Of a stretch of DNA of 64,000 nt, positions 51,935 to 62,907 are shown piece after piece; the stretch's first letter is position 1; every line of letters starts with the position of its first letter. The DNA lies in NCBI RefSeq assembly GCF_033115175.1, contig NC_084834.1:7723294-7787293 (forward strand), given 5' to 3'. The DNA comes from Lepus europaeus. Taxonomy: Eukaryota > Chordata > Mammalia > Lagomorpha > Leporidae. The notes below the pieces were generated by a model. That model worked only from the letters and a program-made list of their open reading frames with translations, did not search any database and had not been told where the DNA came from. The translations under genes were made by a program, and so were the position numbers.

Positions 51935-52221
51935 GGGTTGGAAAGCTGCCGCCTGCGGTGCTGGCATCCCATATGGGTGCTGGTTCGACTCCCAGCTGCT
52001 CTACTTCGAATCCAGCTCTCTGCAATGGCCTGGGAAAGCGGTGGAAGATGGTCCAGGTCGTTGGGCCCCTGCACCCATGTGGGAGACCCGAAAGAAGCTC
52101 TTGACTCCTCGCTTCAGATTGGCTCAGCTCCTGCCATTGCAGCCAACTGGGGAGTGAACAGGCGGATGGAAGACCTCTCTCTCTCTCTCTCTCTCAACTT
52201 TCAAATAAATAAATATTAAAA
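51935..52221 (+). mobile_element. 5'-truncated CSINE, sense
   Basis: Starts in the head at gggttggaaagctgccgcc and ends ctttcaaataaataaatatt. Confidence 0.88.
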
Positions 52222-52542
52222 AAGAGTTAATTATTTATTGAAAGGCAGAGTGACAGAGAGAAGGGGAGAGACACAGAGAGAGACAGACATCCTCCATCTG
52301 CAGATTCACTCTCTAAATACCTGCAATAGCTGGGGCGGGCCCACTCCCAAGCCAGGATCCCAGAACTGCATCTGGGTCTCACATGTGAGTGGCAGGAATC
52401 GAATTACTCTGGCCATCATCTGGACACATTAGCAGGAAGCAGGATGAGAGAAAAAGAGTAGCTGGGACTCAAGCTGGCACTCCAACACAGGATGCAAGCG
52501 TCCCAAGTAGTGGCTCAATCCACTGCGCCACACACCTGTTCC
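52222..52542 (-). mobile_element. CSINE, antisense
   Basis: Tail gagttaattatttattgaaag to head tgcgccacacacctgttcc. Tail-to-tail with the preceding copy; gagttaattat(g/t)ta also occurs at 51917, its probable target duplication. Confidence 0.85.
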
Positions 52543-52654
52543 AGTTACTACTTTTATCCCTCTCTAATTCCTCTAAGAACTGAGACCTAGGGGACTGCAC
52601 TGCATCTCTTCATGGCCCAGGAACGGAGCTGCACCAAAGATCTTAAAATCCTCA

Positions 52655-52925
52655 GGGAAAGGGCATTTAGCACAGTGGTTAGGACGCCGCTGGGGGCTCC
52701 ACTCTGAATTCCAGCGCAGTGGTTAGGACGCCGCTGGGGGCTCCACTCTGAATTCCAGCTTTCTGAGGATTCTCACCCAGGCAGGCAGCAGTGATCACTC
52801 AAATACTACTTCCCGGCCCTCAGCTGGGAGACTTGGATTGAAGTCTACATTCCTGGCTTTAGCCTGGCCAACTCGGGCTATTGCAGCCATTGGGGGAGTG
52901 AAGCATGGATGGAAGATTAACCCCC
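52655..52925 (+). mobile_element. Old CSINE, sense, with internal tandem duplication
   Basis: Text gggcatttagcacagtgg to gggggagtgaagcatggatgg. Contains a perfect-but-one 44-bp tandem repeat at 52669-52712 and 52713-52756. Confidence 0.8.
52669..52756. repeat. 44-bp tandem duplication (two units)
   Basis: Unit begins ag(c)(a/g)cagtggttaggacg and ends ctctgaattcc. One mismatch between the two units, so the duplication is far younger than the SINE holding it. Confidence 0.95.
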
Positions 52926-53097
52926 TTTCACATTTTGGGGGAATGCCTCCAAAATGGAAAATATTCACCTACATAAATGTTGAAATATCATTACATTATG
53001 CATAAAAGTAACGAGAGCACATGAACAACAGGCCTAGTATTAAGATTCTAAGAAAAGACCATTAATATATAGTTTTATTTTAAAAAACTCCAAAAGA

Positions 53098-53393
53098 AGG
53101 GTAGGCATTTGACACCGTGGGTAAGATGCCTGGACACCCACATCCCGAATCTGAGGGCCCGGGTACAAGCCCCAGCTTTGTTTCTGATTCCAGATTCCTG
53201 CTAATGCACCCTCAGGGAGGCAGCAGGTGATGACTCAAAAACTTGGGTCCCTGGAACCCACATGGGAGACCTGCATGCAGTTCTTGGCTCCTGGCTTCAA
53301 CCTGGCCAAGCTCTGACGGTTACAGGCATTTGGGGACTCAGTCAGCAGAGCTTGCTCGCTTCCTCTCTGCCTTTCAAATAAATAATTGTTATT
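53098..53393 (+). mobile_element. Old CSINE, sense
   Basis: Text gtaggcatttgacaccgtgg, cagattcctgctaatgcacc and gcctttcaaataaataatt. Confidence 0.8.
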
Positions 53394-53623
53394 TCTAAGA
53401 GTCTCCAAAATAAATGTCTTCACTTTTAAGTAAGATTTCACGTATTTTGTTGTAGTGACTGCAAGTTAATGCAGCGGTCAACTTAGGCCTGAGAGTACTG
53501 ACCAACAGCTCCATAGGCACATTTTATAGAACAGAGAGCCATTACTCAAGAATTATTCACTTCAGGGTAAAAAGATACTGAAAATCAAAGTCAAGTGACC
53601 TCTCTTAGCTTTTATCTGTCGCT

Positions 53624-53654
<31 letters not shown>

Positions 53655-53658
<4 letters not shown>

Positions 53659-53970
53659 GGACAGGCAGAGTGGACAGTGACAGAGAGAGACAGAGAGAAA
53701 GGTCTTCCTTTGCTGTTGGTTCACCCCCCCCCCCAATGGCCGCGCACCGTGCTGATTCGAAGCCAGGAGCCAGGTGCTTCTCCTGGTTTCCTATGCGGGT
53801 GCAGGGGCCCAAACACTTGGGCCATCCTCCACTGCCTTCCCGGGCCACAGCAGAGAGCTGGCCTGGAAGAGGAGCAACCGGGACAGAATCTGGCGCCTCG
53901 ACCGGGACTAGAACCTGGTGTGCTGGTGCCACAGGTGGAGGATTAGCCTAGTGAGCTGCAGAGCCGGCCT
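53655..53970 (-). mobile_element. Young CSINE, antisense, next to a CT microsatellite
   Basis: Text ggacaggcagagtggacagt to gtgagctgcagagccggcc. Preceded by (CT)n at 53624-53654; cttgtctctct occurs on both sides. Confidence 0.9.
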
Positions 53971-54364
53971 TGTCTCTCTTTTTTTCTTCTCAGTAATGGC
54001 AGGAAAGTCCAGGGGCTCCCTCTTGGCTCACATGAATCCACACGAGCCTGTCTGCTCTTACTCCTACCCCCACCTTGTAACCAAAATAGGAACTGCCAGC
54101 CAGTCTCTTTCCCTACAGTGATGTAGTTTGAGTGCCCCCAAAGCCCCACGGACGTGATCCTGTTGGCTTCCTTCCCCATGTGTTTCCCAGAGAGCGTGCC
54201 CCAGAGAGGTGTGTGTGCAAGTAACCCTCACCTGTGTCACGACACTCTCTGCAGCTGAGCCTGTGCCCTGGTGAGGGTAGGGAGAAAGGGAAAAACATGG
54301 GAAGAATATAGCCCTTCCCCCACATGGAGAACTCCTCCACTCCCCTCCCACCCACACACAAGAG
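53971..54364. other. Intergenic sequence, nothing recognised
   Basis: No gene or repeat family identified. Frames on the minus strand are compositional. Confidence 0.4.
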
Positions 54365-54422
54365 GTAGTTCTAAAAGTTTGCGGGAAAACAGAATGAAAG
54401 GACAAGTTAATTTTGGTACAGA
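54365..54422. mobile_element. Left end of a mariner-like MITE, truncated
   Basis: Text tagttctaaaagtttgcggg and caagttaattttggtac matches the left ends at 7336 and 32999. The rest is lost at the LTR border at 54423. Confidence 0.5.
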
Positions 54423-55099
54423 TGTTGTACCTGAGCGAGTATGTACAAAGGAGCTCCACATATTGATAAAATTTGATGGTCCTTTATTTGCCGGCGGTGG
54501 AGAGTGGGCTCATGCCCTAAAGAACTCTCGACCCTGAAGCCCAAAGCAACAGGGTTTATAAAGGCAAAAACCACAAAATCAGGAGGGGAATTCATGGTTG
54601 CTAGGAACAGGGGGAACATGGTTACTGTGGTCAAGCTGACCTAAAACCTATGCAAAACTAGTATCAATTATAATCTTGACAATACCAGTTACAATCTTAT
54701 AATCCTGACATTAACCCAGGTATTGGTTTTAATTATATGTAGGACATAGACAAATTACATTTTTATCATTAACCCAGGTGCAACCTTTCTACTTTCAAGC
54801 TTGAACAATTATGCTAGGGGGTTCCTATGCTCTGCCAAGTGTGATGTAGTGGACTGCTATTGTTCTACTGTTTTAGATCATAGTTTCAGACCAGTCTCTC
54901 ATGGTGGGGGGGGTGCTTTCCCAGAATGGAGTCTTAAGTGCTCCAAAATGGAGTTCCTACTGTCAAGGTGCTACTTCACAGAAAACTTTTAAATCCATGC
55001 ATAGATTAGCTATTGGAGCTTCAGGTGACTTGCAGTTAACTTCCTAACTGTGTTCCTTAGCAACTTCACAGGTAGGCAGGACACTTGTTGCTAGCAACA
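54423..55099 (-). mobile_element. Solo LTR, antisense
   Basis: Starts tgttgtacctgagc and ends gctagcaaca, so the ends form a TGTTG/CAACA inverted pair of TG...CA type. On the minus strand there is a TATA box (cctttataaacc), the segment gggtcgagagttctttaggg and cggcaaataaaggacc as poly(A) signal (near 54486). No internal viral sequence. Related to the LTR at 47.2-49.1 kb. Confidence 0.75.
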
Positions 55100-55125
55100 T
55101 TTCTTATGGAAAAAAAATAATCACT

Positions 55126-55428
55126 AGGGTGCTGTAGCATAGAGGGTTAAGCCACATCCTGAGATGCCGGAAACCCGTATGGGCACCAATTTGAGTCCTG
55201 GATGCTCCACTTCCAATCCAGCTCCCTGTTAATGTTCCTGGGAGGGCAGTGGAAGACGGTTCAGGTGCTTGGACCCCTGCATCTAGGTGGGGTTCCTGGA
55301 TGAAGCTCCTGGCTTCAGCCTGGCCCAGCACTAGCTGTTGTGGCCATCTGGAGAGTGCACCAGTGGATGGAAACTCACTCTCTCTGTAACTCATTCAAAT
55401 AAACAAAGATTCTTTTAAAAAAATTATC
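55126..55428 (+). mobile_element. CSINE, sense
   Basis: Head ctagggtgctgtagcataga to tail cattcaaataaacaaag. Confidence 0.85.
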
Positions 55429-55432
55429 TCTA

Positions 55433-55750
55433 GGCCGGCGCCGTGGCTTCACAGGCTAATCCTCCGCCTTGCGGCGCTGGCACACCGGGTTTTAGTCCCA
55501 GTTGGGGCGCCGGATTCTGTCCCGGTTGCCCCTCTTCCAGGCCAGCTCTCTGCTATGGCCCGGGAAGGCAGTGGAGGATGGCCCAAGTCCTTGGGCCCTG
55601 CACCCGCATGGGAAACCAGGAGAAGCACTTGGCTCCAGGCTTCGGATCAGCGAGATGCGCCAGCTGCAGCGGCCATTGGAGGGTGAACCAATGGCAAAAA
55701 GGAAGACCTTTCTCTCTGTCTCTCTCTCTCACTATCCACTCTGCCTGTCA

Positions 55751-55802
<52 letters not shown>

Positions 55803-55803
55803 A
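55433..55803 (+). mobile_element. Young CSINE with (AT)n tail: parent of the chimeric copy at 24.5 kb
   Basis: Head ggccggcgccgtggcttcac to ctctgcctgtcaaaaaaaaa, then an (AT)n run to 55801. The flank ttatctctag before it and atatctag after it form the target duplication. The following 170 bp (55804-55976) reappear downstream of the C-repeat at 24529. Shares the diagnostic cttcggatcagcgagatgcg with that copy. Confidence 0.92.
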
Positions 55804-55976
55804 GTTAGCAGATTGCATTTGGCCCTAGAGGAACTATAAATGTGCCAGGAATACTGATGTGGTCACTACAGTTGGTCTGTTGGGTGGATATTTTGTGTCC
55901 CTTGAAAAGACACCACAAAGACTACACCATGATACATGAAGCCTTCTAGCCAGGGCCATTCCCATACTTCCCAGGG

Positions 55977-56680
55977 TGGGTCTGGGCTGCTGATCCTGAC
56001 CTGCCACGTTGGGGGAGGGGGGGTTAGATTCCCACAGAAGAGAGTGCTTGACACTGCTGCGGTCCCTGCCTCATTTCCTCCTAATCTGATAACAAGGGTG
56101 GCGTATTAGTTTTGTGAATCAGAAAGTTTTGTTGAGAAAATTGCCTGGTGGTTACAATAAGACAGTCATGGAAATGTGAACATGTGAAGACAGCAGGGAA
56201 GAGTGTGTGCTGATGGAATTTCTTAAGGAGACAGTCCTTTATCCTTTAGAGGTGCACAGGGAAGCAGAAGGGATGAAATGCCATGTCTCTGATGATATCT
56301 AGAATTTTCTTCAACAGAATAAGGTGCAAGGGAGGGTATGGTGGAGATGACACAAGGCAAACCATAAATTTATTACTATTGAAACTCAATGATGGATACA
56401 TTTAGGTTCATTTTATGCACCTACCTACCTTTAAATGTGTTTCAAGGTTTTCAGTTCCCCCAAAAAAGAAGACCCAATTCTGCTTCTAGCCTAACTCCTC
56501 CACTGAGAATAATCTTGCAAAGTGGATCAATGCACAAAGCAACTGAAGCACTGGGGAGGGAAAAAGTCTCAGGACCAAATGGGGGTAGCCCCACTCTGAC
56601 CTGTCTCTGTATCCTCCATGGAACAGAGGTTTTCTCCACACTGGGAGCATGTTCCTCTTATCGTGTGAGGTGTCTACAGC
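55977..56680. other. Intergenic sequence, nothing recognised
   Basis: No gene or repeat family identified. Confidence 0.4.
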
Positions 56681-56764
56681 ACAGGTGCTCCCCACCTTAC
56701 AATAGGGTTATGTCCTGATAAACTCATCATGAGCTGAAAACATTGCAAGTCAGAAATGTATTTC

Positions 56765-57076
56765 TGGTGCAGGCATCCCGGTGCAGAGGGTTAAATGACT
56801 GTTTTTGGACACCTGCAAAGGTACTGGGTGTGCTGGTTCCAATCCCAGCTACTTTGTTTCCAATCACCTTCCTTCTAATGCCCACCCTGGGAGGCAGCAG
56901 ACAATGGCTGCTGTGCCTGGGCCTCTGCCACGGACTTGGGAGACACTGATGGAGTTCTGAGCTGGCCTGGCCCAGCCCTGGCTGTTGTGGGAACTGGGGC
57001 GTCACAAGCAGGTGGAACTTGTTTCTCAGTCTCAGTCTCCTCTCACTGCCCCTCACAATCTCTCCTGCTCTTAATC

Positions 57077-57126
<50 letters not shown>

Positions 57127-57540
57127 CCTCATTCTCTCCCCGTATGGTTCTCTCAGTCTCCCAGTCTCAGTCTCTCTCTCTTGCTCTGTCACTCTCTCAG
57201 TCTCCTTTGGTTCTGATTTTCTTAACCTCTGGTCTCTGTGTCTCACCCTGTGTGTCCATGTGTACGTCCCTATGTGTAAATGTCTCTGGGTCTCTATGTG
57301 TGTGTCTCTGTGTGCTTGTGTTTCTGTGTGTCCTTTTGTGTATGTATCTGTCTCTCTCTCTAGCTCTCTGTGACTCTCTGTCTCTCTTCATGTGTCTGTG
57401 TGTGTTTCTCTGCCTCTGTATATGTCTGTCTGTCTGTCTCTCTGTCTAGCTCTCTGTGTCTGTGTCTCAGTGTGTGCATAGATTTCTGTGTGTATGTTTA
57501 TGTCTCACTGCCTTTCATTTACATGAAAACAATCATTTTT
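56765..57540 (+). mobile_element. Old CSINE with a greatly expanded pyrimidine tail
   Basis: SINE body 56765-57020 (gcatcccggtgcagagggtt to gtcacaagcaggtgg), followed by about 500 nt of CT and TG repeats instead of the usual 30-40 nt tract. Flank aatg(t/c)attt at 56757 and about 57544 marks the insertion. Confidence 0.75.
57025..57510. repeat. Compound CT/TG microsatellite
   Basis: Pure (CT)n at about 57080-57123, then imperfect tctctctc, tgtgtgtc and ctgtctgtc blocks to about 57500. Any long translated frame here is low-complexity artefact. Confidence 0.95.
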
Positions 57541-57859
57541 ATCAATGCATTTAACACATCTCACCTTTCAGCCACCATAGCTTAGTACTGTAGCCACTGC
57601 ACAGTGCCAAGTGCTTACCCTCACGGTGGCGGCTGGCTGTCAGCTTTAGCTCACTGCCACTGCCCACACGAGTGACAGCATACAACAGATTGCTAACCAG
57701 GGAAAAGACCAAAATTCAAAACGTGAAGAATGGCTTCTATTGAATGGGGGCCACTCTTCGGCATCACTTGTTGAAAATAGTAAGTGGAACCACTGTAAGT
57801 CAGGGACAGTGTCTGACCCCTCCCTACTTTCTTGCATGCCTCCTGCCTGAATGGATGCC

Positions 57860-58175
57860 TTTTCTCACATTCCCATCAACGTGGCACTGAGTTGCGACTG
57901 CTCCTCTTGTAAAGGAACACCCCGCTTCCCTCTCCAGCTATTGTCCCATTTCTCTGGTCTTTCCGCAATACAATTCCTCAAAAGAATTTCCCATGTTCCC
58001 CCATTGCTCTCTTTGCCCCCACCAGAAAGCGGGATTTCGTACTTACCACCCCACTAACACTTTTCTTAAAGGCTCCAAGGATTTCTGTTTGGCTGATCAT
58101 TTTCAGTCCTCCACCCAAAGGATTTATTAGGAGAATTTGACACAGCTGGTAACACTTTCCTCCTGAAATACTTTT
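57860..58175 (+). mobile_element. L2-like LINE fragment (ORF2)
   Basis: The order actgctcctcttgtaaagg, ggctgatcattttcagtcct and gagaatttgacacagctgg is that of the L2 reverse-transcriptase region in sense orientation. Ancient and diverged. Confidence 0.5.
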
Positions 58176-58618
58176 TTTTTTAATTGAGATATGCTTCTTC
58201 ACGGAAGTTTTTCAGATGTAACAACTGTGACAGGATCAGTAATAGAATCTAATCAGAGAGTCCTTTTCTTTTTTATTTTGCTTGGTGACCTATTTGTGCA
58301 TCTTTCTTTAGAGAGACATATGCTCTGTTCTAACTACATTCAGTGAAAACTGGTTAACATGCACATGGCATTGTAGGTCTCTCCTTTAACTAGTAATGGA
58401 CATATGCTGGACACAGTTCTATCTCTCTAACCAAGAAGACAGTGACTGAAGATTCTTTGCCAACCACTTTAAGAAACGCTGTCTTGGCTTGGCTTGCAGA
58501 CCACTATTCACTCCAGGTCCTCTTCCTTTCTGACCATGACTTTGCAATTCTTTCGCTAGACCCTTCAAGTTGTTCCATCTCTAGAGTCCACTAGAACTAG
58601 TTCCAAGATTTAATCAGC
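58176..58618. other. Intergenic sequence, nothing recognised
   Basis: No gene or repeat family identified. Confidence 0.4.
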
Positions 58619-59000
58619 AGGGCTGGCACTGAGGCATAGCAGGTTAAGACACTGCCTGTGATGCTGGCATTCCATGTGGATTCTGGTCCAAGTCCCAGCT
58701 GCTCCACTTCCAATCCAAATTCTTGTATGGTTATTTTGTTTGTGTGACTGTTTGTTTGTTTGTTTGTTTTCCAGCTTCCTGTTAATGAGCCTGGGAAAGC
58801 AGCAGAAGATGGCTCAAATGTTGGGTCCCTGCCCTCACAAGGGAGACCTAGATGAAGCTCCTGGCTCCTGGCTTCAGCCTGGCCCAACTCTGGCTGTTGT
58901 GGCCCTTTGCAGAGTGAACCAGCAGATGGAAGATCTCTCCCCAACCCCTACCCCAACCCTGTAACTCTGCCTTTCAAATAAATAAAATAAATCTTTAAAA
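58619..59000 (+). mobile_element. CSINE, sense, with an internal (TTTG)n expansion
   Basis: Head agggctggcactgaggcata to tail ctttcaaataaataaaat. A T/G-rich insert with (tttg)n at about 58722-58770 makes it longer than usual. Confidence 0.85.
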
Positions 59001-59071
59001 AAATATTTAGCAAGTAAATACAGGATAAGTAGTTCAATTTGAAAATGTGCATGATGCGTAACAAGTAACAT

Positions 59072-59378
59072 TTTTAAAAAAGATTTATTTTATTTATTTG
59101 AAAGGCAAAGTAAAAGAGAGAGGCAAGAAAGAGGCGCGAGAGACAGAGAGAATCTTCCATGTGCTGGTTCACTCCCCAAGTGGCCTCAATGGCCATGGCT
59201 GGGCCAGGCCAAAGCCAGGAGCCAAAGTTTCTTCAGGATCTCCCACATGGCTACAAGGGCCCAAGCACTTGGACATCTTCCCTGCTTTCCCAGGCACATT
59301 AGCAGGAAGCTGGATCAGAAGTGGAGCAGCTGGGACCACAGGAGGAGGATAATCTATGCCACAGCTCCCGCCCCATAC
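59072..59378 (-). mobile_element. CSINE, antisense
   Basis: Tail aaaaagatttattttattta to head tatgccacagctcccgcccc. Confidence 0.88.
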
Positions 59379-59539
59379 AAGTAACTTTTTAAGATGAGTA
59401 TTTATCTTAAGTTCTAATTTTCAGGGGCACCTTTTTTTTCCCATAACCATAATGAGTCCTTGTACCTCTTCTTTATTTTATCTACATCTCTGTCTGCATG
59501 ATTTCCACTGTCAAGGCTTTATTAAAATTTCTATGCTTG

Positions 59540-59860
59540 GGCCCAGTGCTGTGGCACAGCAGGTTAAAGCCCCGTCCTGAAGTGCCGGCATCCCATAGGG
59601 GTGCCGGTTCTAGTCCCGGCTGCTCCTCTTCCGATCTATCTCTCTGCTATGGCCTGGGAAAGCAGTATAAGACGGCCCAAGTCCTTGCACCCACGTGGAA
59701 GACCCAGAAGAAGCTCCTGGCTCCTGGCTTCAGATTGGTGCAGCTCCAGCCATTGCGGCCATCTGGGGAGTGAGCCAGTGGATGGAAGATCCCTCTGTCT
59801 CTACCTCTCTCTGTAACTCTGTCTTTCAAATAAAATAAAATAAATCTTAAAAAAAATATT
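59540..59860 (+). mobile_element. CSINE, sense
   Basis: Head gggcccagtgctgtggcaca to tail ctttcaaataaaataaaat. Confidence 0.88.
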
Positions 59861-59868
59861 TCTAGGCT

Positions 59869-60500
59869 GGGGCCAGCCTTGTGGTGTAATGGGTAACATC
59901 GCAGCCCAAGATGCCTTTGTGCCCTGGATGCTCCACTTTTGATCCAGCCCCCTGCTAATGGCTGTAAAAAGCAGCAGAAGCCAGTGCCGTGGCTCACCTG
60001 GTTAATCCTTTGCCTGCGGCGGTGGCATCCCATATGAGCACCAGTTCTAGTCCCGGCTGTTCCCCTCCAGGCCAGCTCTCTGCTGTGGCCCAGGAAGGCA
60101 GTGGAGGATGGCCCTAGTGCTTGGGCCCTGCACCCACGTGGGAGACCAGGAAGAAGCACTCGGCTCCTGGCTTCGGATCAGTGCAGCACCAGCCATGGCG
60201 GCCATTTGGGTACTGAACCAAAGGAACGAAGACTTTTCTCTCTGTCTCTCTCACTGTCTATAACTCTACCTGTCAAATAAATAAATTTAAAAAAAAAAAA
60301 GCAGCAGAAGACAGCCCAAGTGTTTGGACCCCTACTACCCATATGAGAGATCTGGATGAAGCTCCTGGCCTTGGCCTGGCCCAGCACTAGCAGTTGTGGC
60401 CATCTGGAGAGTGAAGAAATGGATGGAAAATCTCCATCTGTCTCTGTCTCTCCCTCTCTTTAACTCATTCAAAATATATAAATAAATCTTTAAAATTTTT
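59869..60500 (+). mobile_element. Old CSINE, sense, split by a younger CSINE
   Basis: Head and middle at 59869-59980 (ctggggccagccttgtgg to aaaagcagcagaag), remainder at 60296-60500 (gcagcagaagacagcccaag to aataaatcttt). Confidence 0.9.
59981..60295 (+). mobile_element. Young CSINE nested in an older CSINE
   Basis: Head ccagtgccgtggctcacctg to tail acctgtcaaataaataaa. Perfect 15-bp duplication aaaaagcagcagaag at 59966-59980 and 60296-60310 inside the host. Confidence 0.95.
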
Positions 60501-60990
60501 GTCTATGCTTATAACTCACAACTATACTTCCAAGTTCAATCTCTTCCCTAAACTCCAGATGCACACACCCAACCACTACCTGACAGTTCCACGCAGGTGT
60601 CAACACACTGTCAATAGCAACAGCAGGGTAACATGTTAAGACAGCCACTCCCGGTCCCACCCCAGGCCTCTGCTATGGTCTTCTCCATATCTCTTAACGC
60701 TTACCCCATCTTGCCACTTATTCCGGCTAAACACATTCATGTCAGCCTTGATCCCTCTTCTTCTCTCATGCCTTCTAGCACCATCAGCAGCAAATCCCAT
60801 GGCTTCCTTTTCAGCCCCAAATCCTCACTGCCACTGCCATCACCTGCTCCGAGCAATCACCACTTCCTGCCTGGACTACACATGAACTTCCTAATGGTCA
60901 CCTGTCTTCCACTCCTTCTCAACGGTGGTGCCCACATTCCAATTCCTCTGCTCCACTTCCTCCAGTAGTTTTCCACTTAGCAAACAAGTC
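60500..60990 (+). mobile_element. L2-like LINE fragment
   Basis: Text ccttgatccctcttcttctc, accatcagcagcaaatccc, ttcctgcctggactacac and cttcctaatggtcacctg follows the order of a common ancient L2-type sequence. The 111-aa frame inside is repeat-derived. Confidence 0.5.
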
Positions 60991-61204
60991 TACGCCCTAC
61001 CCCTCTGAATCTGTACAATTTTATGTGCCCATTAAATAATAATTTATTAAAAGAGGGAGCAAGAGCAGGTCACTCACACAGGATCCCTGTCTCACCCATG
61101 TGATGCGCTGACTCCCATGAGACTCGCCCCAAGAGGGCTGAAATCAGGTGCAGCCCTTTGATGTTGACCCAAGCCAAGAGCTACAGGAAACCTCTTTTCC
61201 TCAA

Positions 61205-62592
61205 ACTATGCAACTGATAAAGGATTAACAACCAGAATATTTAAAGAGATCAAGAAATTCAACAACAACAAACAACACAGTTAAGAAATGGGCAAAGGAC
61301 TTAAACTGGCGTTTTTCAAAAGAGGAAATCCAATAGACACATGAAAAAATGCTCAGGGGACCGGTGCTGTGGCATAGTGCGTAAAGCTGCCGCCTGCAGA
61401 GCCCACATCCCATATGAGGACCAGTTCAAGTCCCAGCTGCTCCACTTCTAATTCTGCTCTCTGCTCTGGCCTGGGAGAGCCATGAAAGGTGGCCCAAGTC
61501 CTTGGGCCTCTGCACTGGCATGGGAGACCCAGAGGGAGCTCTTGGCTTCTGGTTTCAGATCTGATGAGCCCAGCTCCAGCCATTGTGGCCATTTGGGAAG
61601 TGAACCATGAACCAGGAGATGAAAGACCTTTCTCTCCCACTCTCAGCCTCTGCCCTGCCTCTGTGTAGCTTTGCCTTTCAAATAAATAAAATATCTTTAA
61701 AGAAAAGCAAAAATGCTTGGGATCACTAGCTATCAGGGGAATGCAAATCAAAACCACAATGAGGTTTCACCTCACTCCCATTAGAATGGCTTTCATATAG
61801 AAATCAACAAATAACAAATGCAGGTGAGGATGTGGGGGAAAAAGTATCCTAATCCTCTATTGGTGGGAATGTAAACTGGTAAAGCCACTATGGAAGACAG
61901 TATGGAGATACCTCACAAATCTGAATATAGACCTACCACATGACCCCAGCCATCCCATTCCTGGGAATTTACCCAAGGGAAATGAAATCAGCACATGAAA
62001 GAGTTATCTGCACCCCCATGTTATAGCCGCTCAATTCACAGTAGCTAAGCCATGGAATCAACCTAAATGCCTATCAACTGAAGGCTGGATAAAGAAAGTA
62101 TGGGGTATGTATACCTCGGAGTACTACACAGCAGTAAAAGAATAATGAAATCCAGTCATTTGCAACAAAATGGATGAAACTGGAGAACATCACACCTAGT
62201 GAAATAAGCCAGTCCCAAAAGGACAGATACCATACGTTCTCCCTGATCTGTGACAACTAACTGAGCACCTAAAAGGAAATCTGCAGAAGTGAAATTGACA
62301 CTTTGAGAAGCAATGACTTTGAACAGCCCTTGTCTCAACTGTTAAGCAACAGTTTTTCCCCCATACTATTTGTTGAACTCTTAACATAGAGTTAATCATA
62401 TGTGTATCAAGTTCATTGAAAACAGATCTTAGTAAAAAATAAGGATGGGAATAGGAGAGGGAGGAGGGCGGGTATGATGGGAAGATCACCATGTTCAGTG
62501 GCAAGAATCACTATGTTCTGAAAATTGCAATTGTGAAATGTATGAAGTTTGCATTCCTTAAATAAAAGTTTTCTGAGGAGAAAAAAAAAAGA
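61205..62592 (+). mobile_element. L1 3' end (ORF2 C-terminal region and 3' UTR), sense
   Basis: Begins in late ORF2 (ctgataaaggattaacaacc, gaaatgggcaaaggactta), is cut by a C-repeat, then continues with gcaaatcaaaaccacaatga, gggaatgtaaactgg, tacacagcagtaaaagaata and aaaatggatgaaactggaga to a G-rich tract (62450-62470) and poly(A). Frames are broken. Older than the copies at 25.6 and 48 kb. Confidence 0.9.
61359..61714 (+). mobile_element. CSINE inside the L1, sense
   Basis: Head ggaccggtgctgtggcatag to tail ctttcaaataaataaaat. Flank aaaaatgct(c/t) at about 61346 and 61710, its target duplication within ORF2. Confidence 0.92.
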
Positions 62593-62619
62593 AATCTCTT
62601 TTCCTGACAGCTCTTTCTT

Positions 62620-62907
62620 TTTTTTTTTTTTTTAAGATTTATTTATTTATTTGAAAGTCAGAATTACAGAGAGGTCTTCCATCCAATGGTTCACTCCCCA
62701 ATTAGCCACAATGGCTGGAGCTGAGCCAGGAGCCAGGAGCTTCTTCTGGGTCTCCCATGCAGGTGCAGGGGCTCAAGCACTTGGGCCATATTCCACTGCC
62801 TTCCCAGGCCACAGCAGAGAGCTGGATTGGAAGAGGAGCAGCTGGGACTAGAACCGGCGACCATATGGGATGCTGGCACTTCAGGCAAGGGCGTTAACCC
62901 TCTGCAC
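62620..62907 (-). mobile_element. CSINE, antisense, cut at a duplication breakpoint
   Basis: T-run plus taagatttatttatttattt through gcgttaaccctctgcacca, where the head should continue with about 15 more bases. Instead the text switches to the middle of a sense C-repeat. Confidence 0.9.

Larger units (their letters stand above)
56681..57815. mobile_element. Tigger/pogo-like DNA transposon split by a CSINE
   Basis: Left part aggtgctccccaccttacaa, atcatgagctgaaaacattg and caagtcagaaatgtattt; right part caatgcatttaacacatctc, ggaaaagaccaaaattcaaa, gaatggcttctattgaatg and gtaagtcagggacagtgtct. This is the layout of a non-autonomous Tigger-type element. Interrupted from about 56765 to 57540. Confidence 0.75.

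Noticed and set aside
54064-54459. 131-aa minus-strand frame
   Set aside because: Crosses from unassigned sequence into a MITE end and an LTR, so cannot be a conserved gene.
47180-55099. A complete provirus between the two related LTRs
   Set aside because: No gag, pol or env-like frame is visible between them and the interior is mostly SINEs and unassigned GC-rich DNA; kept only as an open possibility in the findings.
57019-57449. Ser/Leu-rich frames up to 145 aa
   Set aside because: Translation of CT/TG microsatellite; low complexity.
60633-60968. 111-aa Pro/Ser-rich frame
   Set aside because: Lies in an L2-like fragment; residues reflect the repeat.
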